A DNA stretch of 64,000 nucleotides from Ascochyta rabiei (Eukaryota; Ascomycota; Dothideomycetes; Pleosporales; Didymellaceae): contig NC_082413.1 of the NCBI RefSeq assembly GCF_004011695.2, forward strand, positions 868,001 through 932,000, given 5' to 3'. Below the pieces are notes generated by a model. The model made no database searches, was not told the origin of the DNA, and saw only the letters and a program-made list of their open reading frames with translations. This document shows, piece after piece, positions 32,578-41,396 of this stretch (positions are counted from its first letter, which is position 1; every line of letters begins with the position of its first letter). Position numbers and translations under genes: made by a program.

Positions 32578-33852
32578 CTAAATCCTCGCCTGCACCACGA
32601 GCCCACTCCGTGTCTCTGACGCCGGTGACGACAGTGCACTCACTAGTTCCCCGGCCCGCAGCGAGATATCCTTTGCCAAGGAGCGACCACCCTCTGAATT
32701 TCCGGACATCAACCACATACGAGCGTCAGCAACGGCGCCTCGCTTGAACTGAACCTCTTCGAAGCTCTCGCCTAGCTGATGGCAGCCGAGTACAAGCGAG
32801 TTGAGGCTTTGCAGAAGTCCACTGCTTGAGAAAGGAGCTGCTGCAGTATCCCTGATGATGATATTGGCCTTGGAGCATGGCTCAGAAGCATCTTTGCCAA
32901 AAGCGAGACGGAGGGCGTATTCGCCCTTGCTGGCCACCTGTTTCTCGTAGGCCCGCATATAGATGGTCTGAATGAGTTCGGACGAGTCTGTAACTTGTTT
33001 CCGGTCGCAGGTCGGCTTGGACCAGATCGAGCACAGTCGTGGCTGCGGTGGCTCTTGTTCACCGAGCACCTTCAGCGGAGCAAGCTCGTCATTCTCCGTC
33101 ACGACTGTGATGTTGCCAAGGCGAGGGCATGACAGCAAGTCGTCTAGGATCTCGATCGTCTGCGAACTGGAGCCGACAATAGCAACGTTCAGTCGTGGCT
33201 CGTAAAGTTGACGCAGCTCTTCCCTTCGCGACAGATAATCGGCCATGGGCATAATTCGCTGACCAGCAAGGAAATTGATGGTCGTCAGCGCCTCTGGTTT
33301 CGCACTGCTGTGCTTTCCTGGCGTGGGAACGGCAATGTTCCTCGTTCTGAGCAAGTATGTCTTGCCGTTTCCGTCCTTCACCGCAAGCTTCCAGCTTCTT
33401 ACCATGTTGTCTTCGGTCTCTGAAGCTACGCCCACAACCTCGCTGCCATATCGAACTTGATCCGCGAACTGTTCAGCGCACCACTTCAAGTAGTCTTCGA
33501 ACTCATCGCGCAGAGGATTCAAGCGGTCGGAGTTTGCGAATTCGACCAGGCGGTTGCGGGCAAGCAGGTAGCAGGCGTAGCTGAACGCCGATCTTGGGTT
33601 ACGAAGGGTTGCGAGGTCGTAAAGGAACGGACCCTCCATGCGTGACCTGGGCAAATGAGACCCAGAATGCCATGAGAACGAAGGCTTGCGCTCAATGAAC
33701 AGCACCTTAGAACCGGTGCGCGCTTCCCGGTTGGCAATGGCAGTTGCTAGCTGAGCTGGGCCGAACCCAACACAAACGAGATCATAAAGAGCTGGAGAAG
33801 ACGAACTGGAGGTGTTGTCCAGTTGCCTGGGTTGTTGCTGAGTGGCTGACAT
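32578..33852 (-). CDS. divergent L-ornithine N5-monooxygenase (SidA family)
   Basis: Single exon, 424 aa from the Met of MSATQQQPRQL. The frame stays open to an ATG at 34056, adding 68 residues and bringing the total (492) near the family's usual 500. The N-terminal FAD module is clearly SidA-like: LVCVGFGPAQLATAIANREA, FSWHSG, DLATLRNPRSAFSYACYLL and EFEDYLKWCAEQFAD. The rest is degraded. The NADPH loop, normally G-S-G-Q-S-A, reads GSSSQTIE. The position of the ornithine-contacting lysine is changed (RMEGPFLYDLATLR). The middle NPE/FVNE-type segment is missing. The C-terminal D..xATGY motif is replaced by NSLVLGCHQLG. Either a recently altered enzyme, one with a new substrate, or a pseudoenzyme. 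A canonical sidA should exist elsewhere if the siderophore is made. It is divergent from sidF. Confidence 0.8.
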   Translation of the reverse strand: MSATQQQPRQLDNTSSSSSPALYDLVCVGFGPAQLATAIANREARTGSKVLFIERKPSFSWHSGSHLPRSRMEGPFLYDLATLRNPRSAFSYACYLLARNRLVEFANSDRLNPLRDEFEDYLKWCAEQFADQVRYGSEVVGVASETEDNMVRSWKLAVKDGNGKTYLLRTRNIAVPTPGKHSSAKPEALTTINFLAGQRIMPMADYLSRREELRQLYEPRLNVAIVGSSSQTIEILDDLLSCPRLGNITVVTENDELAPLKVLGEQEPPQPRLCSIWSKPTCDRKQVTDSSELIQTIYMRAYEKQVASKGEYALRLAFGKDASEPCSKANIIIRDTAAAPFSSSGLLQSLNSLVLGCHQLGESFEEVQFKRGAVADARMWLMSGNSEGGRSLAKDISLRAGELVSALSSPASETRSGLVVQARI

Positions 33853-34415
33853 GATGACGTCTCGAGATGTTGTTCTGAGCCGAGATCTTGGAGTTGCACT
33901 GGGCCCTGAGTTGATGTAAGAAAAATGTGCTTCAGGAGGCAGCAGTCGGCTCGCAAGATTGATGGTACGATCGCTACAACTCGAGATCCGAATATTGCAT
34001 GAGCTTGCGCACTGGCCTAACAGACAAGCTGTACCAGCAAGCTGCTTCACTGACAAAATGTCACCAATTTTCTAGCGTCGGTGTTCAAGTGTCCAGGGTC
34101 GGTGCATATGCCAAGTAACGTGGAGCTGCATCTGGACTACAGTTTAGCACCCGCATTGGCGTGTTTTTGACCATCCATTCGGAGCTTTCCATCGCGCCGG
34201 GGCCTTGGTCCACGTACCGGCAACTCAAGAACTGGTAAAATACACGACTAATACTGCGTATTGATGTCAGCCAGGTATGGTTTAACTCTCTTCCAAACCT
34301 CGGCTTCTGTGGATTGTTACTCTTACTGTCTTCACACCTCAAGCTGTGGCTGCCTCAATTGCCTTGCAGTACCCAAAAACTTCCACTTCTCCTTGTTCAC
34401 AGTCGATCGAACGCA
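33853..34415. other. divergent promoter of SidA-like and SidF genes
   Basis: About 560 bp. I read it on both strands and found no ATCWGATAA and no GATAA at all, unlike the other promoters of the locus. It may instead hold N-terminal coding sequence of the SidA-like gene (to 34056). Confidence 0.55.
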
Positions 34416-35796
34416 ATGGTGCAGCAAACTCAGAAACCACTCGCTGAGGCGGAGCCGTTGTTGTTGAAGCTTCCGCATCCATACCTGACAGCCTACACTG
34501 TCAAGAACGTGGCTCAGCAAGGCCAGGCTGTCAGCAATCAAATCTCGCTCTCCAGGGCAGAGAGCAGTAGCGAGGGTATTCCTCCGCGAACTCAGCTGGA
34601 CAACGCTTCTATCTCATTCAGCGATATTGCGTTTCTTGCTCAAGACGCGGTACCGCCCAAGGGCGACAACAGCTCCTGGGCACGAGCACGCAGATCACCT
34701 TACTTAACCGTCTCTTGGACAGGCGAGCGACCTAGCGTTGCGCAGCTGTGGCTGATCTCTTATGCATTGGTATCGCTACATCCTTTGGTTGAGAACCTTC
34801 GTGTGCTCTTTACTGGCAGAGATTCACAGTCGCTAGCCCAGGAACTCTACTCTACAGGCCTGTACCACCCTCACCCAAAGCCTTCCAATACATCATCACC
34901 ACAAGATGGCCATCTCCTTCTGCGAGGAGCCTTTTGGCAGGGTGCTGCATCTCCGTTTGGCCCTCGCCCTGTCTGGGCACCACGATTAGATGCATCAGGC
35001 AAGCCAAAGACCCAGCATTATCCAGCTTTCCCACATCAGACAGCACCATCTACTCAGTTCCCAGCCCTACCGCGGCACACTATGCATCCTGTTAGAGAAC
35101 CGAAACCTGAGCCAGGGTCGGTCATTTACAGTCGATGGGTACCGCATCTCAAGGAGCACTTCACTATGATCGCTCTCGATTACACCAACCCTGAGCACCT
35201 TGGTCTCTTCAACAAGTGGCAGAACGACCCACGTGTTGCTGCTGGCTGGAACGAGACCGGGACGTTGGATCAACACCGCGAGTATTTGCGAAAGCTGCAT
35301 GACGATCCACACGTTCTGACCATGTTCGCGGCATTTGACGATGTGCTCTTCGCCTACTTCGAGGTCTACTGGGCAATGGTATGTCGATCCTTAACGCCGC
35401 TCGTCCACCTACATGAACTAACGCACCTAACAGGAAGATCACATGGGCGCTCACTACCGGTCGGAACTCTATGACCGTGGTAGGCACTCACTTGTTGGTG
35501 ACATCAGATTTAGAGGCCCATACAGGGTCTCTGCATGGTGGTCAGGGCTTATGCATTACATGTTTCTGGACGAGCCACGTACCTGGAACCTCGTCGGTGA
35601 GCCGGCGGCTACAAGTAGCACTGTACTGGCATATGATTTTGCGCACGGTTTCCATGTTGAGAAACTCATGGACCTGCCACACAAGCGCAGTGCGCTCATG
35701 ATGGTGAACAGAGAGAAGTTCTTCACGTTAAGCCCCTTCGTCTGGGATGGCGAGAAAAAGGTACGACCGAGTCTGGACGCCTTAGCTAAGTTGTAG
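34416..35796 (+). CDS. sidF: SidF-type hydroxyornithine acyltransferase
   Basis: Two exons, 34416-35378 and 35434-35796, giving 441 aa (Aspergillus SidF is about 460). The 55-nt intron has a GAACTAACG branch region; splicing gives VYWAMEDHMGAHY. Residues about 240-410 form the GNAT-like AlcB/IucB acyltransferase domain: FNKWQNDPRVAAGWNETG, AYFEVYWAMEDHMG, YDRGRHSLVGDIRFRGP, RVSAWWSGLMHYMFLDEPRT and KLMDLPHKRSALMMVNREKFF. SidF moves anhydromevalonyl from CoA to N5-hydroxyornithine, the committed step to fusarinine and TAFC. The protein ends in Ala-Lys-Leu, a PTS1-type peroxisomal signal, in line with the known peroxisomal site of SidF. It is divergently paired with the SidA-like gene and followed by a spacer full of iron-GATA sites. 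Confidence 0.9.
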
Positions 35797-37256
35797 AAGA
35801 CATTATGGGGTTTTGGGGTTGGACATCCACAGCAATTTAGCGGCAAAACATAGCAGTACATATTTATACGCATTCGCACATTTAGATTGGACCACACGCT
35901 CTGAGAATCATGGATTGATGTTTCTTGTCAACAGCTACCGACCGGTATTGTTGAGATACAGAGTTTCCAAAACGTGATTGCAAGGTCAAGCCTGAGCATG
36001 ATGCGAGGTGCGCTAGCGATGAATAGCACGCGACATAGCCTGTAACTATCGACGCTGTATTGTTTCAGCAGAAAACGACTGGTACGGCCGAGAGTGCCTG
36101 AATAAAGCCGGATATACGCAGGGTGCAGATCAGATAACCTTAACCGAGCCCGGTAGCCGTGGCTCTCCGAGCAGAAATTTTATCAGATCGAGGCCTCCCG
36201 TCCGTATTGGCAAGGCCTCGCACATTTGCTCGGCGTTCGTAAAGCACTGGCAGATGCAGGGTCAGTAGTGTTTTGCGTCCCAGTCTTTGTGGATGTAACA
36301 CGTAAGTGGTTGTGCAGCTGGCGTGCAGCAAGCGCCTGAAAGCACGTCGCCGGCATCATTGAGCCGATTGGGTTAATTTAGTGGTAAAAATTATCAGATG
36401 CGACCCGCTAGGACCAGGAGCTGGAGCTTGTGGGCTGATGAGGCATCCCCACTCAAGGTAGATCTGATAACGTTGCCTTGTAACGGTACTTCGTAGTTGC
36501 GCCGATTACGGTGCGTCCCGCATTTCTCTTGCTCCAAGCCTTTTTTGTTGATTCCCTCCATCTGATAAAAAATTTCGCCGCACCATGTATCAGCGACTCC
36601 ACAGGACAGCTCACCAATGCCGTAAGCAGCTACCATCTTATCAGATGAGATCGATGTCCGCCCCATGTACAGTAGTGCAACCGGGGTAGAACCGCGCAAT
36701 GCGGTCATCGGCCGCCATCGCCCACCACTCTACGTGACGATCCCTCTTCGGCGAGGAAAAATTTGGAAGATCATGCTCACAGCTTGTTGGTTTACGCCAT
36801 CGGGATCTGATAATCGGCGCTGTTACCAAATGGAGCAATGACCAGACACAGTGTGCTTCACGGATCCCAGGATCTCACCCTACGAGCCGGTGCAAAGGCG
36901 CGAAGAATACGCGGCCTGTATGCCCGCGGACTGCAATGATGGCACGCAAGAGTGCTTTCTGACGCAGCTATTAGATCCGAGGCATCAGCGAAAAGCTCTT
37001 GCTGCTTTCCCCACTGAATATGGCGAAGATCGGGACTCCAAGCTTCTAGCATCAGCTCTTTGGCGGTTTCTGGACCTTACTGTGTACTGTTGCTTCGTTG
37101 TCACTCTGTCTGACTGCTTTCCGCTACCTGAGTGGACATTCCGTGCTTGTCATCATTGATAGCCCAAAACCCTCTTGATATTCAAGCAACCAATTGCTGT
37201 TGCGAAGCGCTGAAGCCAGCCTGAGCGCGTGGTATCTCGAGAAGAAAGTAGCAACT
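35797..37256. other. intergenic region dense in iron-GATA sites (sidI promoter)
   Basis: About 1.46 kb between the sidF stop and the sidI start. Seven ATCWGATAA sites lie between 36129 and 36813, annotated separately. A CCAAT pentamer occurs at 37190. No gene recognised. Confidence 0.65.
36129..36813. promoter_or_regulatory. seven iron-GATA (SreA-type) sites, sidI promoter
   Basis: Exact ATCWGATAA at 36129-36137 (W=A), 36462-36470, 36560-36568 and 36805-36813 on the plus strand, and at 36180-36188, 36391-36399 and 36638-36646 on the minus strand (read as TTATCAGAT). Seven copies in 685 bp against about one per 65 kb by chance. The group lies 444-1128 bp upstream of sidI and downstream of sidF. 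It may also act as an enhancer for the whole locus. Confidence 0.82.
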
Positions 37257-39173
37257 ATGGCACAGGTGTACGATCAGTCTCGCAATGATGCCTTCCAGCG
37301 ACTGAACCAAACTCTCCTACAAATCGATCCATACATCCTGCCACCATACCCAAATCTCTCAATCGTCTCTGGTCCTCTCGATCCTCCTCTCCTACAGTTG
37401 ACGCTTTCACAACTCCTTTCCCAGCAGGCCGAGCGCCATGCAGACAACGAAGCTATAATAATACCATGGACGGGTGCGCGGTGGACATACAAGAAGCTAT
37501 GGGAGGAGTCGAGCTTGCTTGCACGAGCTCTGTTGAAATATGGCGTTCGCTCAAGAGACAGGGTGGGAATCATGAGCGGAAACTGTGAGAAGTACATTGC
37601 AGTCTTCTTCGCATGCGCACGAGTTGGCGCGATATGCGTAACGCTCAACAACACCTACACGCCAACAGAGATGGAATATGCGCTGAAGCACACGAGTCAG
37701 TTACGCCTGCCTCAAAATTGCCGGATATGACAATGCTAACTTCCTTAGGGTGCAGTGTACTGTTCACCACACCAACAATCGCACGTTTCGACAACCAGCC
37801 GCTTCTGGAGCGGCTAAAGGCTAAAGATCTATCTGCAGTATTACCAGACTTGAAGACTGTCTGTCTAATACGCGGTGACGACAGCAGTTTCATAAAATAC
37901 GACGACCTTCTCCATGAAGCAGAGATTATACCAGAGCATATCTTGGGCATTTTTGACGGCATCGTCAGTCCTCATGATGTAGCCAATCTTCAGTTCACAA
38001 GCGGCAGCACTGGTAACCCCAAGGCTGCTATGCTGACACATTAGTAAGACCTCACCACCTCTATTATACTAACAACTTTGCTTATCAATGTAGTAACCTC
38101 ATCAACAACTCACGCTTCATCGGCGACCGCATGGACTTCACAGAAAATGATATACTCTGTTGTCCACCGCCTCTGTTCCACTGCTTTGGCCTCACACTTG
38201 GTTTGCTTGCAACACTGACGCACGGTGGTAAAATTGTCTTTCCAGAGGAGTCGTTCGACCCCGCCGCATGTTCAAAAGCCATCTCTGATGAGCGGTGCAC
38301 TGCGCTTCACGGCGTACCAGCCATGATGGAATCTATCATTGACGTCCCGAAGCCTACGGGCTGGTCCTCTAAGCTTCGCACCGGGATTGTTGCGGGAAGT
38401 CCCGTACCTCGCTGGCTCATGGAGCGTATGGTCAATGAGCTTGGAATGTCAGACTTCACATCGAGCTACGGTCTGACCGAAGCTTCACCTACTGTGTTCA
38501 ACGCACATACCACCGACTCTCTCCATGCGCGACTGACAAGCGTCGGTACTGTACTTCCTCATGCTCGAGTCAAGATTGCAGATCATCAGGACCGAGTCGT
38601 GCCCATCGGTGTTCGTGGCGAGCTTTGCATATCAGGTTACCAGCTTTGCAGAGGATACTGGGAGAACCCTGAGAAAACGGCTGAGTTACTCGTCAGGGAT
38701 GAGCATGGCGAGCTGTGGCTGCATACTGGTGACGAAGCGGTACTTGATGTGGATGGGTACTGTACGATTACGGGCCGTTTCAAGGACATCATTATTCGAG
38801 GTGAGATGAGTCCTTCAGCTACTGGCCATCATCAACTGACATAAGTCTAGGCGGTGAAAATATCTACCCTCTCGAAATCGAAGAGCGTCTGGTACAGCAT
38901 CCATCTATCGCCCGTGCCATTGTTGTCGGCGTGTCACATCCTCGCTACGTCGAAGTACCTGCTGCGTTCCTTCTTCACAAGGAAGGCACCGAGAAGCTAG
39001 GGCTAGAAGATATCAAGGCCTGGGTCAGAAAAGTACTGGGCCGACACAAGGCACCTATGCACGTGTTCTGGCTTGGAGAGGACTGTGATGGAGAGGTGCC
39101 TTTAACAGGCAGCGGCAAGATCAAGAAATTTGTCTTGAGAGATGTCGCGGAAAAGACACTAGAGCAGAAGTGA
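37257..39173 (+). CDS. sidI: SidI-type acyl-CoA ligase (mevalonyl-CoA ligase)
   Basis: Four exons, 37257-37695, 37749-38043, 38094-38800 and 38851-39173, giving 587 aa (Aspergillus SidI is about 590). Introns are 53, 50 and 50 nt with good branch sites (GCTAAC, ACTAAC, ACTGAC). Adenylate-forming features: LQFTSGSTGNPKAAM (P-loop near residue 229), PPPLFHCFGL, SSYGLTEASP, and the hinge GRFKDIIIRGGENIYPLEIE restored by the last splice, then a C-terminal Lys in GSGKIKK. SidI activates mevalonate to mevalonyl-CoA, linking the isoprenoid pathway to fusarinine-type siderophores. The N-terminal RLNQTLLQI partly matches a PTS2 peroxisomal signal. Seven iron-GATA sites lie upstream. Other fatty-acyl-CoA ligases share the fold; the cluster decides for SidI. 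Confidence 0.87.
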
Positions 39174-41396
39174 GTAGTTGTTTAATTCCTTTTCGCCAGA
39201 TACATGTATATGGGGTTGTTTTTGGTGAAATTTTATTCCATGTTGCAAAAGGAGCATATCTCAGCAACAGCTCTTGCGAGTATTGCTGAGGATTTCTGTA
39301 TGATTCTTAATACCCTTTAACTTCTACAAGAGTTGTTTTAGTCTTTCAATACTTTGTTCAGTCTTGTATCGTCTGTGAGTCTGCATTAGGAACCTCCTTT
39401 TAGATCGCCGCCGTCCTTGGGTTGGAAATTGCTGCCATCCTCGGCATGAAAACCCTCGCCACCCTTGGGTCTGTCTAATGGCTTGGTATGCCCCTCATTC
39501 ATAAAATCATCTATTGGATACAAGTCATGGCCATGTGCATTTGGTATTACTCAATCTTACATGAGATTCTTAGAGGCCCCTTATCTGGCCTGAGGATGTG
39601 CAAAAACCTCACCATCTGGATACTTTGCCGTCATACCTTCTCGTTGGCATGGAATGAGTCACATATAATATTGAGTGAGTCAGTTTCTTTCATTTGACTG
39701 GAACGACCTATTAGCAATAAATAGGAAGAGCAATACTTGACTGACTAGACGTAGGACAACGCGAACAGTATGTGGCAAATGAAACAAAACAAATGCGTAG
39801 CCAGCGCAACAGTAAGAAGGTTGAATACAGTTGATGTACGGGTCGGTGAAAATCAGGCGGTGGTGAGCAAAGAGGGAAGGTGCGCTCCGTGCCTAGGAGA
39901 ACATTTCTGACGGTGCGCGTTCTAGTCTCTTGCATCGGCACTGAGCAGCTGTAAACTTGATGAGCAGCAGCAGACGGCTCTCATCGTTTGAGTTTAATGT
40001 TCAATGTCCAAGAGGGCCTTCTGCGTGAGCGAGACGTCTTGAACCTTACCCCGGTCGAAGTGCAACATGCGTGTGTGTTAAGCTTTTGTTCAGTCACTGC
40101 CGCTTCGATATACAGCACAGGTACATATAAAGACTCACCATGTGCAGCTTTCAACAGATCTTCCAGTCGAAGCATTCCAGGTGACTGATACCCTTGTTCT
40201 TGCTGTGTACGTCATGCCTTGTGTGTGACCGTACTTTCTTTCTATCGACCTGCATTGTGCATTACTCTGATCTATACCCCTAGCTGTTACTTTCAAGGTA
40301 CGTCACTCAGAGCTTCGATTTGGACTGTTTACTGCTTCAAAGGGCACAGCTTACTCTGTTCGCCACTTCGTCAGCCACTCACCTCTACTGCCCACTCCCT
40401 GTGTTCTATCATAGTGTCCAGCACCGAACGTACTGCAGATACTCCTGATAGGCTCTTGCTTGCACATCGAAAGTTCAAGAAGCAGGCGAGCAAAGATAGC
40501 AGAATCTACACAGGGTTATTCTACCGCACTTAGAAAGCCATAAATAACCGTGTTGTAACACCACGCGGCGCTGCTTTCAGGCAGATCCTTTCATACCTCA
40601 GCGATGGCCACTTTACGCAAGAGCAGAAGCTCTGCAAGCCACAATGCGCAATAACAAGTCGAATGATTCGCCGTCGTATCCCCAACAGATGTGCCGGACG
40701 AAGCACAGTACTTGTATTTGAACCTGTGAAAGGAGAGCCATTCGAGGGCCAGTTAGGTTGACGTGGGCAATTTTCTTTGGAGTAATTCGATACAGCTCCC
40801 AAGGAATGGTGGTGTAAGCGGTGATAGGCTGGAAGCGAAAAATAAGGACGGATTTGGCGCTGGCGGGAGTCGTAGCATCGACTGCGTCAAGCAATGAAGA
40901 CCAGGCATCTCACACTAGTATCGACATTGAAACCCGTTTCTCTAGTATTGTTCACGATGGATTTTCCTGGGTTGCGATGTTGACATTGTCATTGTGCGTC
41001 AGTGTGGGCGCATTTCAACGCGTACAGCTCACGACGTCGGCACTACCTAGGCATTGTATCTTGGCTTCATACGTGTGGCCCTTAGCCGAGTTCATATCTC
41101 AGTACATCCTATACAACACGACTTGTATACGTGATGCTTTCTGATATCATCTCATAATGCATGATTTCTGTTATTGCTTGGCGTCCGAGGAGTGTCGTCC
41201 TGTATCGCTCAACTCTGTCGTCATTGTTACACAACCTCATAGCACCTTCCTTTGCCAACATACATGCGACGCGCCTGTAGCCAATGAAAGTGTTACTATT
41301 ACATGCAACCGTCATGAATATATACTATTTGGGTAGCGATTGCTTCAAAAGTCGCGCATGTCCATCCACGTGCCGTTTGTATAGCTGTTTACAAAA
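39174..41396. other. 2.2-kb spacer right of the siderophore locus
   Basis: No convincing gene. A short coding-like Gly-rich stretch without a start codon reads on the minus strand at 39386-39490 (see findings). Several 60-110 aa frames occur on both strands (for example 40613-40894 minus) without domains. The right end must hold the promoter of the FAD/Rieske gene. No ATCWGATAA site is present. Confidence 0.5.

Noticed and set aside
40613..40894. Minus-strand frame of 93 aa right of the siderophore locus
   Set aside because: The start looks faintly like short fungal proteins of the F-box/2EXR kind, but the frame is short and lacks any full motif.
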